A DNA stretch of 64,000 nucleotides from Pleurocapsa sp. PCC 7327 (GTDB taxonomy: Bacteria; Cyanobacteriota; Cyanobacteriia; Cyanobacteriales; Microcystaceae), in NCBI RefSeq assembly GCF_000317025.1, contig NC_019689.1:3860024-3924023 (forward strand), in the 5' to 3' direction. This document shows, one piece after another, positions 1 to 9,320 of the stretch. Made by a program: the position numbers and the translations under genes. The notes under the pieces are model-generated. The model was not told where the DNA came from and searched no databases. It saw only the letters and a list, made by a program, of their open reading frames with translations. Each line of letters begins with the position of its first letter. Position 1 is the stretch's first letter.

Positions 1-1
1 G

Positions 2-142
2 CGGATGCTCGAATATGAAACTGACTTGCTGGCTAAGGCGATCGTTTTATTGCTCTGCGGTCTTGGCATAATCGCGGCTGGATTGGGGTTTGAGAGATAT
101 TTACAGACTTTGAAGGCGTTGCGAGCGACAAATGATGAATAA
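2..142 (+). CDS. C-terminal end of a membrane protein (DUF2157/DUF4401-like), cut by the window edge
   Basis: An open frame enters from the left edge and ends at TAA 140-142. The 46 visible residues contain one hydrophobic helix followed by a short basic and polar tail. The stop overlaps the ATG of the next gene (132), so the two are probably translationally coupled. Proteins with the GDYXXLXY motif, as found next door, are commonly encoded beside a DUF2157/DUF4401 multi-pass membrane protein. That pairing is the main reason for the family suggestion; the fragment itself is too short to prove it. Confidence 0.55.
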   Translation, partial: RMLEYETDLLAKAIVLLLCGLGIIAAGLGFERYLQTLKALRATNDE

Positions 143-749
143 AATTTCCAGTTGGCGGTTTTGGGTTCCCCTGCTTTTCCAATCGGCACTGATTTTAGTC
201 GTGCCCGCTCAAGCGATTTATACCCATTTTTCCGGCAAAACTATCGTGCTTCAAACGCTTCCCGTAGATCCTTACGATCTGTTGCGCGGTCGTTCGCTCA
301 GGCTTAGATACAATATATCTAGGGTCGATGCTCTCGAACGCCTGCCGGGTTGGGAAACGATAGTCCAATCCAATCGGGGGGAAAAGCAGACCGCTTTTCG
401 AACTGGAACGCGATTCTATGTCATTCTCCAAGCCCCCGCTAAAGCAGCAGAACCAGGACAGCCTCCCCGTGCGTGGAAACCCGTAGCCGTCAGCCACGAT
501 CGCCCTTCAGATTTACTGAGCGATCGCGTTGCCTTAGAGGGAAAACAGTCTATTTATCCCTGGATTGATTATGGTCTAGAAACTTATTATTTTCCTCAAG
601 AACAAGGCGACGAAATTAAGGCTCGTATCGGTCAAACACTAGGAAATTCAAACAGAGAACGTCCTTTCGCAGTCGAAGTTAAAGTCGATAGTCAGGGTCA
701 TGCCATTCCTCTGAGCCTTTGGATAGGCAATAACAATTATCGTTTTTAA
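132..749 (+). CDS. GDYXXLXY-family membrane-anchored protein
   Basis: The 205-residue product has one N-terminal membrane helix (about residues 10-30). It is followed by a motif at about residues 45-60 (VDPYDLLRGRSLRLRY) that matches the GDYXXLXY signature with P in place of the second residue. The rest is a soluble, presumably extracytoplasmic, beta-rich domain. The function of the family is unknown. It is encoded directly behind, and overlapping, a membrane protein gene, so the two products probably act together. An ATGATG start offers two adjacent initiation codons; the first overlaps the upstream reading frame. Confidence 0.75.
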   Translation: MMNKISSWRFWVPLLFQSALILVVPAQAIYTHFSGKTIVLQTLPVDPYDLLRGRSLRLRYNISRVDALERLPGWETIVQSNRGEKQTAFRTGTRFYVILQAPAKAAEPGQPPRAWKPVAVSHDRPSDLLSDRVALEGKQSIYPWIDYGLETYYFPQEQGDEIKARIGQTLGNSNRERPFAVEVKVDSQGHAIPLSLWIGNNNYRF

Positions 750-856
750 TTGAGGAGTAGTAAGTAGTTAGTGGTTAGTGGTTAGTTTTCTCCCTTGTCT
801 CCGGAGTCTCCCCACCCTTCCCACACTCCCTGTTCCCCAAGTCTTTCTCTCTCTAA

Positions 857-1147
857 CTAAAGCTCCGCGCGTACCGTAAACTCATAATCTCCCCCTGGTT
901 CTAATTGATAATCCCAGCGTTCTAAAAAACGTCCCAGAGGTTCAACGATTAAGGCACGCCCTAACGACGGTTGTATTGATAAATGTCCCCGCCGAAAATT
1001 CCATTGAAACTGCCACTCATAGGCGGCTGCTCTGACTTCTCCTTCGAGCTTACCCTGTTGCCAGGACTGGTTAGTAATGCGAACGTAGGCAATAGTTTCT
1101 GGCAAATTTCTAGAACTCACGGATGTCTGACTACTTGACTGCTTCAA
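857..1147 (-). CDS. DUF3146-type cyanobacterial conserved protein
   Basis: The 96-residue acidic-to-neutral protein has no membrane segment or signal peptide. From memory of the family it matches DUF3146, a small protein restricted to cyanobacteria. Its characteristic stretches are AYVRITNQSWQQGKLEGEV near the N-terminus and a PSLGRALIVEPLGRFLERW block near residues 60-80. No function is known. The N-terminal Ser-rich 13 residues look unconserved and the true start could be slightly downstream. It is transcribed against the GTPase gene on its right. Confidence 0.75.
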   Translation of the reverse strand: MKQSSSQTSVSSRNLPETIAYVRITNQSWQQGKLEGEVRAAAYEWQFQWNFRRGHLSIQPSLGRALIVEPLGRFLERWDYQLEPGGDYEFTVRAEL

Positions 1148-1196
1148 AAGATTAAAATAACAAATCAGTTCCCAATTGTCAGTTCGCTAATAACTG

Positions 1197-2636
1197 ATGT
1201 CTAATCTATCTTTCGATACAAATTGGAATTCAGAAGATTTGGATAGTGCCATTCTGAGCTTTGAAGCCATTCAGGAGGAACTCAACTATAAACAAGCTCA
1301 AAGTTCTCTAAGAGACTTAGTTAACAAAATCGATCTAACGGCTCAAGAAAAAATCGGCTTAGAGACAGAGATCGATCGCCTTGCCGATATGCTAGAAAAG
1401 CTGGAAGCTTCTGTCGTACAGATTGCTGCTTTTGGCATTGTAGGACGGGGAAAATCTTCGGTTCTCAATGCACTTCTAGGACAAGATATCTTTCAAGCAG
1501 GTCCGCTACACGGAGTAACTCGCACGATAGAGAGTGCGAATTGGCAACTTACCCAGGAAAGTCTCGGCGACAATCTATCTGAAATCCAGCGTCTTGCTTT
1601 ACCGGGTTTGGGCAATTCCCAAATTCAGCTCATCGATACTCCTGGACTCGATGAAGTCAATGGAGAAACCCGTGAAATCATGGCGCGTCGAATTGCCAAG
1701 CAGGTAGACCTAATTTTATTCGTCGTTTCTGGCGATATCACCAAGGTCGAATTTGAGGCGCTTTCTCAGTTGCGAGAAGTCGGAAAACCGATGATACTGA
1801 TCTTCAATAAAATCGACCAGTATCCCGAAGCCGATCGCTTGGCAATTTACCGCAAAATTCGCGACGAACGGGTAAAGCAGTTACTTTCTCCTAACGAAAT
1901 TGTCATGGTAGCTGCTTCGCCATTGGTAGCAGAGGCAGTGCGAGACAAACATGGCAAGCTGAAGATGCAGCGCCGTCGCGGAAAACCTCAAATCGAAGAA
2001 CTGAAATTAAAAATTCTCGAAATTTTGCACCGCGAAGGGAAGTCTTTGGTTGCTCTCAATAGCATGCTCTATGCCGATGAGGTCAACGAACGAGTAGTTC
2101 AGCGCAAAATGGAAATTCGGGAGGGAGCAGCGAATCAGTTAATTCACAAAGCAATGATGACAAAAGCCGTCGCGATCGCTTTGAATCCCGTTACCGTCCT
2201 TGACCTTCTGACGGGTGCTGTTATCGACGTGGCAATGATTATCGCCCTATCTCGTCTCTATGGCCTCCCCATGACGCAACAAGGCGCGATCGCCTTATTA
2301 AAGAGGATCGGACTTAGCATGGGAGGAATCAGCGCTAGCGAATTCTTAGCTGCTTTAGGATTGAGTTCGCTAAAAGGATTGTTAGGGATAACGGCACCCG
2401 CTACTGGCGGAGCGTCGCTAGCACCGTATTTATCCGTTGCCATTACGCAAGCTGGCGTTGCTGGCGTGGCGTGTTACGCGATCGGACAAGTGACGAAGAC
2501 TTATCTCGCCAACGGCGCATCTTGGGAACCCGACGGACCAAAAGCCGTGGTAAAAAGCATTCTTAACTCGCTCGATGAAGCTTCGATTCTCAATCGAATT
2601 AAATGGGAATTGAGCGCAAAACTGACTCGGCGTTAA
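1197..2636 (+). CDS. Era/Dynamin-like small GTPase with C-terminal DUF697 membrane region
   Basis: This 479-residue P-loop GTPase carries a G1 motif GIVGRGKSS at about residues 80-88. G3 is DTPGLDE near residue 150 and G4 is NKID near residue 205. The first 75 residues are helical and probably form a coiled coil. The C-terminal third has hydrophobic helices of the DUF697 type, including Gly/Ala-rich segments around residues 335-440. Proteins of this class occur widely in cyanobacteria and are thought to act at membranes; the target here is unknown. It stands alone, with a repeat-filled spacer downstream. Confidence 0.85.
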   Translation: MSNLSFDTNWNSEDLDSAILSFEAIQEELNYKQAQSSLRDLVNKIDLTAQEKIGLETEIDRLADMLEKLEASVVQIAAFGIVGRGKSSVLNALLGQDIFQAGPLHGVTRTIESANWQLTQESLGDNLSEIQRLALPGLGNSQIQLIDTPGLDEVNGETREIMARRIAKQVDLILFVVSGDITKVEFEALSQLREVGKPMILIFNKIDQYPEADRLAIYRKIRDERVKQLLSPNEIVMVAASPLVAEAVRDKHGKLKMQRRRGKPQIEELKLKILEILHREGKSLVALNSMLYADEVNERVVQRKMEIREGAANQLIHKAMMTKAVAIALNPVTVLDLLTGAVIDVAMIIALSRLYGLPMTQQGAIALLKRIGLSMGGISASEFLAALGLSSLKGLLGITAPATGGASLAPYLSVAITQAGVAGVACYAIGQVTKTYLANGASWEPDGPKAVVKSILNSLDEASILNRIKWELSAKLTRR

Positions 2637-3042
2637 CTTATATCGGTTTAAAAAATGTTGGCGACAGATAGCTCTCTAAAACGCCCATTAGAAGTACCTT
2701 TCAAAATCTGCGTCTGGGCAGTCGCCGCACGCCGCTGGAATTGACGAATTCTTTGAGGGACAAGGGGAAGGGGGAAACGGGAGTGTGGGGGATGAGGAGG
2801 TGTAGGAGCTAGTTGAGTGACAAAACTCAAATCGCCCTCACCCCAACCCCTCTCCCCGAGCGGGAGAGGAGCTTTCAACTTCAGGCTTTTGCCTGAAGTC
2901 CCTTCGCTCCTTGTGGGAGAAGGGATTTAGGGATGAGGGGACAAACTTTTCCTACACCTCCTACACTTCCCTCTCTTTCCCAATCCCAATGACTAATGAC
3001 CATTGACAAAAGACTATTCCGCCCATATCGGAGTTAAGAAAA
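2637..3042. repeat. Gene-free spacer holding a dispersed hairpin repeat (copy A, about 2812-2943)
   Basis: The 400-bp spacer between the GTPase gene and mnmA has no credible gene. Its core starts near 2812 (GAGTGACAAAACTCAAATCG) and runs through a CTCTCCCCGAGCGGGAGAG hairpin. It then continues through an imperfect palindrome around CTTCAGGC..GCCTGAAG and ends near GGATGAGGGGAC (2943). The same element recurs inverted at 47150-47295 and direct at about 59573-59695. On either side lie short purine- or pyrimidine-biased filler runs and a TGACTAATGACCATTGAC string like those in other spacers of this window. Confidence 0.85.
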
Positions 3043-4095
3043 CTACGATTTTTCAATAATCCCGCCGCCAAGTAAAACATCTCCGTCGTAGAAAACAGCC
3101 GCTTGCCCTGGCGTAATGCCAAACTGGGGTTCGTCGAAAGCCAGCTTGACGCGCGATTCTCCGAGGGGAATCACGTTGACTGGGGCAGGAGATGAACGGT
3201 AGCGAACTTGTACCTCAGTGCGAATCGGGGTAGTAGGTTCGGGGATAGAAACCCAATTCATGCGCCCTACCACGCATTCCGAACGTCCGGCGCTGTCGCG
3301 ATTGCCGACCACAACCCGATTCATAACCGGATCTAGTTTCACGACATACAGCGGTTCGGCTGCCGCAATCCCCAGACCTTTGCGCTGACCGATGGTGTAA
3401 TGATGGATACCGCTGTGCTTTCCCAAAACTTTTCCGTCTAGATCGACGATCTCGCCTTCTTTTTGGTTAATATACTTATCCAAAAACGCCTGCATAGAAC
3501 CGTGTGCTTCGATTAAGCACAAATCCTGGCTGTCTGGCTTTTGGGCAGTTTTGAGACCCAATTGAGCGGCAATGCGACGGGTTTCTTCCTTGGTTTGATG
3601 CCCCAACGGAAACACTGACGCTGCCAACAAATCTTGCGTTAGGTCGTATAAAAAGTAAGATTGATCTTTATTGCGATCGACGGCTCGCAACAATTGATAG
3701 CGCTGGCTCGTCTCATCATAACGAATGCGAGCATAGTGTCCAGTGGCAATGCGATCGCAGTCTAATTGTTCCCTGGCGTATTTCAACATCGGCGAGAATT
3801 TCACCGTCCTGTTGCACTGAGAACAAGGCAGAGGGGTAATCCCGTCTTCATAACCGGACACCAGATAATCGATAATATTTGCCTGAAAAACGTCTCGGCT
3901 ATCGACGATGTGGTGGGGAATTCCCAATTGTTCGCACACCATCGCCGCATCCACCATTCCTTCAGAACAGCATTGTCCTTTACCCTTCATCAGCCAAAGG
4001 GTAAGACCGACAACTTCATATCCTTGATGATGGAGGGTGGCAGCAGCAACCGAACTATCAACTCCACCCGACAAGCCGACGACGACTCTGTTCAT
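3043..4095 (-). CDS. mnmA: tRNA-specific 2-thiouridylase MnmA
   Basis: The 350-residue enzyme adds sulfur to U34 of tRNA-Lys, -Glu and -Gln. It has the ATP pyrophosphatase PP-loop GLSGGVDSS at residues 8-16. The catalytic cysteine pair lies in the PCSQCN motif (about residue 95) and in the DLCLI segment (about residue 195). The C-terminal beta domain with IGQRKGLGI is also present. The length fits bacterial MnmA. It is an apparently single-gene unit on the minus strand. Confidence 0.96.
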   Translation of the reverse strand: MNRVVVGLSGGVDSSVAAATLHHQGYEVVGLTLWLMKGKGQCCSEGMVDAAMVCEQLGIPHHIVDSRDVFQANIIDYLVSGYEDGITPLPCSQCNRTVKFSPMLKYAREQLDCDRIATGHYARIRYDETSQRYQLLRAVDRNKDQSYFLYDLTQDLLAASVFPLGHQTKEETRRIAAQLGLKTAQKPDSQDLCLIEAHGSMQAFLDKYINQKEGEIVDLDGKVLGKHSGIHHYTIGQRKGLGIAAAEPLYVVKLDPVMNRVVVGNRDSAGRSECVVGRMNWVSIPEPTTPIRTEVQVRYRSSPAPVNVIPLGESRVKLAFDEPQFGITPGQAAVFYDGDVLLGGGIIEKS

Positions 4096-4265
4096 ACCTG
4101 TTAAAATTAAAGACTTATTTCTGCTTTTTCTAGGCTAACATTATCAGTATTAAAATTCAGGGTATCGAGTTAAGCTCTTTTCCAGTCGGGGAAAGAACTT
4201 GACCCAGAAGAAGGTAGGCAAAAAAGCCTTCTTGAGTGAGAATCAAAGGTGTGAGGAAAACTGAG

Positions 4266-4769
4266 ATGAAATTGCAAACCAGTGGATTTCTTATTTTACT
4301 GGGACTCGAAGGCGGTTTGGGATTTTTCTATGCTGCTGTTGCAATTGCGCAAAATCCGCCACCCGTCTTGGAAAGCCTGCCGCCGCCCCCTCCCGTTCGC
4401 GAGGTTCCCAATTCTCCAACTTCGTCCGATAATAATGCTTCGGTAGTTCGAGAATACAGGTTTCGGGCACCCCAAACATCTCCCAATCCCATTCCTAGCC
4501 ATTCTTTGCCTCCTTATTCCCCTACAGCAGCGGAACTCTATCGCGTAGAAGTTTTAGCAAGAAGCGAAGCCATGCTAGCGCGGGTGCGAAAGATAGAACC
4601 GACGGCATTCGTGCGTCGGGGAGAGACGGTGATTCAAGTCGGTCTATTTCGGACGCGATCGCAAGCAGAACGGCGCCTCCACCAACTAAAAACGCAAGGC
4701 TTATCAGCGCGAGTTATTCGAGTGAAAAATCATGCCGGGGCAGTCGATCGCGAGACGCGATCGAGATAA
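4266..4769 (+). CDS. Secreted protein with C-terminal SPOR-like domain
   Basis: I chose ATG 4266 because a hydrophobic signal-peptide-like N-terminus (MKLQTSGF, then an alanine-rich run ending near AIAQN) begins there and a GTGAGGAAAACTGAG stretch precedes it. An in-frame start at 4236 would add ten basic residues. A Pro-rich linker follows (ESLPPPPPVREVPNSP). The last 80 residues (IQVGLFRTRSQAERRLHQLKTQGLSARV) resemble the SPOR fold, which binds denuded peptidoglycan. Function beyond a probable periplasmic or cell-wall location is not shown. A hairpin (about 4208-4232) lies just upstream. Confidence 0.7.
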   Translation: MKLQTSGFLILLGLEGGLGFFYAAVAIAQNPPPVLESLPPPPPVREVPNSPTSSDNNASVVREYRFRAPQTSPNPIPSHSLPPYSPTAAELYRVEVLARSEAMLARVRKIEPTAFVRRGETVIQVGLFRTRSQAERRLHQLKTQGLSARVIRVKNHAGAVDRETRSR

Positions 4770-4843
4770 ATTTCTCGATCGGACAATCGAGAACCTATGA
4801 TGGGTATAAGTAACATTCTGGATGGGTTCGGATTGCACTATCG

Positions 4844-6127
4844 ATGACCATTGACCTGCAAAAACCGATCGATTTAGCGCTAAAAGCAGGGGCTAGCCAC
4901 GCAGAAGTCTATCATTCTCGCGCCTTGTCTCGACCTGTCTTTTTTGAAGCCAATCGACTCAAACAGTTAGAAAGTTCTCAATCGGAAGGAACGGCACTTA
5001 GATTGTGGCGAGAGGGATGTCCGGGGTTAGCCGTGGCTTATGGCGAAGTAGATCCAGAAGTCTTAGTAGAAAGAGCGATCGCGCTTTCGCGCCTCAATCC
5101 GCCAGAAACCATCGAATTAGCCGAAGCTAGGATGGCTATCTATCCAAACGTCGGCGAAGAGGTAGCTGTAGAAAAATTAGTCGAAATCGGCAAGAATGCG
5201 ATCGCGCAACTGCGAGATGCTTACCCGGATTTAATTTGCACTGCGGAGTTAGAAAGCGAACGAGAAACGACGATTTTACTCAACTCTCAAGGACTCCACT
5301 GCGAATACACCGATACCTCGGTCAGTTATTTTCTCGGCGTGGAATGGGTTAGAGGAGAAGATTTTTTAGGCATTTACGACGGGGAATACACGAGAGGTTC
5401 TCTCAATCCCGACAAAGTGGTCAAGCAGATACTACAGCGCTTGCAATGGGCACAAACCAATGCTCCCCCTCCAACAGGGCGCATCCCCATTTTATTTACT
5501 GCTAACGCGGCAACGATGTTATGGGGTACGGCAGCGGCAGCGTTAAATGGCAAATCAGTTCTAGAAAAATCTTCGCCCTGGAGTGACAAACTCGGCGAAC
5601 TCGTCGCATCCGAGATGCTAACGCTTTCTCAACAACCGGATAAGGAACCCTATAGCTGTCCCTTCGATGACGAGGGAACGCCAACCCAAACCCTTTCTTT
5701 GATTTCCCAGGGACGAGTCGAACAATTTTACACCGACCGAACCACGGCGCGCGCGCTAGGCACTCAAAGTACTGGAAATGGATTTCGTCCTGGTTTGGGT
5801 CGCTATCCTACACCAGATTTAGTTAACTTGCTAATCGAACCCGGTAAAGGTTCTCTAGAAGAGTTAATCGCCCAATTAGATGAAGGATTACTGGTAGATC
5901 AAATGTTGGGCGGCGGTGCGGATCTTTCTGGCGATTTTTCGATCAATGTCGATTTAGGCTATCGAGTTGAAGGCGGCAAGATCGTTGGGCGGGTAAAAGA
6001 TACGATGGTAGCGGGCAATGTCTACACGGCATTAAAGAAAATAGTTGCTTTAGGCGGCGACATTGATTGGAATGGTTCTTGCTATACGCCTTCGTTAATC
6101 GTGCAAGGATTGTCGGTAGTGGGATAA
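4844..6127 (+). CDS. TldD/PmbA-family protein (TldE/PmbA-like)
   Basis: The 427-residue product has the N-terminal half (LALKAGASHAEVYHSRALSR) and the Gly-rich C-terminal half (QMLGGGADLSGDFSINVDLGYRVEGGKIVGRV) typical of this family. TldD/TldE form a metalloprotease that cleaves flexible peptides such as the CcdA antitoxin and some peptide precursors. I see no HExxxH zinc motif, so this resembles the non-catalytic TldE/PmbA subunit; no TldD partner is in the window. The downstream flavoprotein gene begins 10 bp after the stop, suggesting co-transcription. Confidence 0.88.
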   Translation: MTIDLQKPIDLALKAGASHAEVYHSRALSRPVFFEANRLKQLESSQSEGTALRLWREGCPGLAVAYGEVDPEVLVERAIALSRLNPPETIELAEARMAIYPNVGEEVAVEKLVEIGKNAIAQLRDAYPDLICTAELESERETTILLNSQGLHCEYTDTSVSYFLGVEWVRGEDFLGIYDGEYTRGSLNPDKVVKQILQRLQWAQTNAPPPTGRIPILFTANAATMLWGTAAAALNGKSVLEKSSPWSDKLGELVASEMLTLSQQPDKEPYSCPFDDEGTPTQTLSLISQGRVEQFYTDRTTARALGTQSTGNGFRPGLGRYPTPDLVNLLIEPGKGSLEELIAQLDEGLLVDQMLGGGADLSGDFSINVDLGYRVEGGKIVGRVKDTMVAGNVYTALKKIVALGGDIDWNGSCYTPSLIVQGLSVVG

Positions 6128-6136
6128 CTCAAAAGA

Positions 6137-7897
6137 ATGATCGCTCAACTCAGCACTGATGTTCTCGTTGTTGGCACAGGAACGGGCGGAACTGCCGCCG
6201 CTATTCAAGCTGCCCGTCGCGGCGTTCAAACTATTTTGGTTAGCGAGTTCGCTTGGTTGGGCGGAATGCTGACGGCAGCAGGCGTTTGTGCCCCCGATGG
6301 CAATGAATTAGCGGCCTTTCAAACCGGGCTGTGGGGGGCTTATTTGCAAGCTTTAAGGCACAGACAAAGAGGAGGATTAGATAACAGTTGGGTTAGTCTG
6401 TTTGCCTACGATCCTCGCACGGGAGCGAAAATTTTTGCCGATTGGGTCAAGCAGCTACCGAATTTACATTGGATTAGCGGGCAAACTCCCCTAGAAGTTA
6501 TACGTCGGGGCGATCGCATTATAGGAGTTAGATTTGCCGATTATATTATTAAAGCCAAAATTACTATCGATGGCACAGAACTAGGAGATTTACTCGCTTT
6601 AGCAGAAGTTCCCCATCGTTGGGGTTGGGAGTTACAAAGCGAATTTAACGAACCTAGTGCCCCTACCTGTTTTAACGAACTAACTAATAAATATCCCGTA
6701 CAAGCCCCTACTTGGGTATTCATTTTAAAAGATTACGGAGACTCTCCCTCTCTCTTTCCCTCCCCCCATTTCTCCCTCTTCCCCTCTTCCTTCCAGGGTG
6801 CCTGGAGTAACTATGGAGGAGAAAAATTTTTAAATTATGGGCGGCTTCCTGGAGGATTATTTATGATTAATTGGCCCATCTGTGGTAACGATTATGGAGA
6901 GAGGATGGGACGATTAATTGAATCCGAAACGTCGCGACAAGAGTTTCTTCAACAAGCGTATTGGCACAGTTATAACTTTGCCCATTTCATTCAAACAGAA
7001 TTGGGACAACGCTATGGTCTAGCCCAAAATATTTTTCCGCAAAAATCATTACATCATTCCTTCGCACTCCATCCTTACTATCGAGAAAGTCGGAGAATTA
7101 GAGGACAAGTAACGATCGCAGAACGCGATATTTTACCAGTTAATGGCGGGTGCGTTGCAGCATTGCCGAGAACAGAAAATGGAGAAGTCAGCGCGATCGC
7201 AATTGGTAATTATGCTAACGATCATCACTATCCCGGCATCAACTTTCCATTGCAACCTAAATCGATTCGCTGGGGCGGACGTTGGACGGGTACGCCTTTT
7301 ACGATTCCCTATGGTTCTCTAGTACCAACTGCAACAGAAGGCTTGCTGGTTTGCGAAAAAAATATTTCGGTTTCCCACATCGCCAATGGTTGCACTCGCT
7401 TACAACCCGTCGTGATGAATATCGGTCAAGCGGCGGGTATGGCAGCGGCATTATGTATCGAGTTAGATTGTCAGCCGCAAGAAATACCAATTAGAAGCCT
7501 TCAAGAAGCATTATTAACCGATTCTATTGCTCCCTCTGCTGTTATTCCTCTGTTCGATCTCCCACCCGAACATGGCGATTGGCTTTACTGGCAAAAATAT
7601 TATTTAGACCATCCAGAAGACTATCCGCTAGATGGAAATTGCCATTGTCAAGAGATAGTTTTTGAAGTACAAAATTGTAGTTGTTTTACGGGAGTCTTTC
7701 ATTCACGTCAGCATCAGCAATATAGCATTACTTTAACTGAGCCAACCCAACAAGGAAAGAAAACCTGGTCGTTAATTACTACGCGCCCTGAAGTGAATCT
7801 GCAATTACAAAATTGTAGGAATGGTCAGTTAGTCTCTCTGTTGGGACAATGTAATTTTTCTGGGGGATGGTTGGTCGTAGAAAAAATAAGGATATAA
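6137..7897 (+). CDS. FAD-dependent oxidoreductase (FAD_oxidored type)
   Basis: The 586-residue protein opens with a Rossmann FAD-binding motif (VLVVGTGTGGTAAAIQAARRG, residues about 9-29) and then FAWLGGMLTAAGV, typical of the FAD_oxidored family. The substrate is unknown. Near the C-terminal end of the flavin domain, ANGCTRLQPVVMNIGQAAGMAAAL is a characteristic FAD-contacting block. Residues about 195-217 form a Ser/Pro/Phe low-complexity stretch encoded by a pyrimidine-only run (6740-6798). That run looks like inserted spacer DNA. The gene is probably co-transcribed with the upstream TldD/PmbA gene (10-bp gap). Confidence 0.85.
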   Translation: MIAQLSTDVLVVGTGTGGTAAAIQAARRGVQTILVSEFAWLGGMLTAAGVCAPDGNELAAFQTGLWGAYLQALRHRQRGGLDNSWVSLFAYDPRTGAKIFADWVKQLPNLHWISGQTPLEVIRRGDRIIGVRFADYIIKAKITIDGTELGDLLALAEVPHRWGWELQSEFNEPSAPTCFNELTNKYPVQAPTWVFILKDYGDSPSLFPSPHFSLFPSSFQGAWSNYGGEKFLNYGRLPGGLFMINWPICGNDYGERMGRLIESETSRQEFLQQAYWHSYNFAHFIQTELGQRYGLAQNIFPQKSLHHSFALHPYYRESRRIRGQVTIAERDILPVNGGCVAALPRTENGEVSAIAIGNYANDHHYPGINFPLQPKSIRWGGRWTGTPFTIPYGSLVPTATEGLLVCEKNISVSHIANGCTRLQPVVMNIGQAAGMAAALCIELDCQPQEIPIRSLQEALLTDSIAPSAVIPLFDLPPEHGDWLYWQKYYLDHPEDYPLDGNCHCQEIVFEVQNCSCFTGVFHSRQHQQYSITLTEPTQQGKKTWSLITTRPEVNLQLQNCRNGQLVSLLGQCNFSGGWLVVEKIRI

Positions 7898-7970
7898 CTA
7901 ACCTGAGTTCCGGATAAGGAAAAGGACGGGTAGTAAGCTGAAAGTACCAACAATTCAGATAACCTGTCCT

Positions 7971-8192
7971 ATGTTTAGTTTAGACGCTTTATTTTGTCAT
8001 GTAGATGATTTCTATCAAGAGTTTGAAGCAAAATGGCGACAGAAACTGTTAAATCATGGAGAAAAGCAGCGACATAGGGCTAAAAACCTCTGTTTAAGCG
8101 AGACAATGACGATTTTAATTGGTTTTCATCAAAATCATTTCCAAAATTTCCAGCATTTTTATCTATACCAGGTACTAGGGGTTGTTAAATAG
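7971..8192 (+). pseudogene. 5' stump of an IS982-family transposase
   Basis: The 73-codon ORF matches, as I recall the family, the N-terminus of IS982 transposases (MFSLDALFCHVDDFYQEF, then LCLSETMTILIGFHQNHFQNFQHFYL). It stops abruptly in unrelated residues (YQVLGVVK), whereas intact IS982 transposases are near 300 residues and carry a DDE domain. The sequence just upstream (7901-7970, beginning CTGAGTTCCGGATAAGG) is probably the residual left end of the element. The break is followed at once by an 11-bp inverted repeat. Confidence 0.8.
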
Positions 8193-8225
8193 CTATCGCA
8201 TATCTTAAAGAGCAATATGCGATAG
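8193..8225. repeat. Perfect 11-bp inverted repeat at the end of the IS982 stump
   Basis: CTATCGCATAT (8193-8203) and ATATGCGATAG (8215-8225) are exact reverse complements separated by 11 nt. It sits where the transposase homology ends and about 60 bp before the next gene. It could be a terminator-like hairpin, a regulatory site for the downstream gene, or a scar of the event that truncated the insertion sequence. There is no U-tract. Confidence 0.6.
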
Positions 8226-8286
8226 GTACGTTAGAAATAAAAATAGTGCAGCTTTGAGCTTTCTTCTTTGTCGAGGAGTACATCAA

Positions 8287-9288
8287 ATGGATGTAGAGTG
8301 GCTAGAAAAATGTCAGAAAAGTTCTCATAGAGCATTAGCATGGCTAACACAAAAGATTCAGTCTGATGGTTCATACGGTCTTAAAATCGGCGATCTGGCT
8401 TGTTATTACAAATCTCCTTACCTATTTTATCTATCTGGTCTGAGCGAGGAAGCTAATCTCATTTTAAGGACAATTAAAACCAGATTTTTGCAGCTAGATG
8501 GCGATTTTAAGACATCATCTGATTTGAAAAGCGCCAATGATGCCTTTGAGGAATATTGGGCATATACAAATGCTTGGATTGCGATCGCGGCTCAAAAAAT
8601 GGGACGCTTTGATGTTGCTACGAAGGCATATCAGTACCTTAAATCCTTCTTCCATGAAAAGAATGGAGGATTTACTACTAATAAACCTTACGGTAAATCA
8701 AATAATGTTGTAGATGTCCTGACAACCGCTCATCTTGGATTAGCTGCTTTGTATTTTGGCGAACTCGATCGAGCTAAAAGCGCAGGGAATTTATTAAAGA
8801 AGTTTATCTCGATGCAGCCAGAGCTAAAATCGGGTTTTTATCTTCGTCTAGATGACAATGGCGAACTTATAACTAATTATGCTCAGGAGAAAGAAATCTT
8901 TTATCAAGTTAGTGCCGTTAAACCATTACAAGCATATTTTATGATTGGATACCCCATTGCCTTCTTAGGCAAGCTTTATCAGGCAAGTAATGAAGATGGC
9001 TATCTAGATTGTGCTAAAAAATATCTTGATTTTGCGCTCGGCTGTCACGAAAACATTCGGGAATTTCATTTTAGTCATAAGGTAGCATGGGGTTCAGCAG
9101 TCATGGCTAATCTGACTAGAGAAACACGATATATCGATTTGGCTAAAAGCATTGTAGATTATCTTTTAAACATTCAAGATCCAAGTGGTGCTTGGTTGAA
9201 AGATGAACCTTCCCACGTTTCCTTCGATCAAACAGCAGAAATTGCCATATGGTTGAGAGAAATATCTACAGAACTAGTAGGAATATAA
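8287..9288 (+). CDS. Uncharacterised (alpha/alpha)-barrel-type protein
   Basis: I place the start at ATG 8287 because GAGGAG lies about nine bases upstream; an in-frame start at 8254 lacks such a site. The 333-residue product is helical throughout, with repeating aromatic and glycine signatures such as SDGSYGLK, KNGGFTTNKPYG and QDPSGAWLKDEPS. These recall the QW-like turns of alpha/alpha-barrel enzymes (terpene cyclases, prenyltransferases, some glycoside hydrolases and lyases). There is no signal peptide. I cannot assign a reaction. Its lower GC content and position between a transposase stump and a gene relic suggest acquisition. Confidence 0.7.
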   Translation: MDVEWLEKCQKSSHRALAWLTQKIQSDGSYGLKIGDLACYYKSPYLFYLSGLSEEANLILRTIKTRFLQLDGDFKTSSDLKSANDAFEEYWAYTNAWIAIAAQKMGRFDVATKAYQYLKSFFHEKNGGFTTNKPYGKSNNVVDVLTTAHLGLAALYFGELDRAKSAGNLLKKFISMQPELKSGFYLRLDDNGELITNYAQEKEIFYQVSAVKPLQAYFMIGYPIAFLGKLYQASNEDGYLDCAKKYLDFALGCHENIREFHFSHKVAWGSAVMANLTRETRYIDLAKSIVDYLLNIQDPSGAWLKDEPSHVSFDQTAEIAIWLREISTELVGI

Positions 9289-9320
9289 CTGAATGGCACT
9301 AAGAATTCCCATCAATCATA

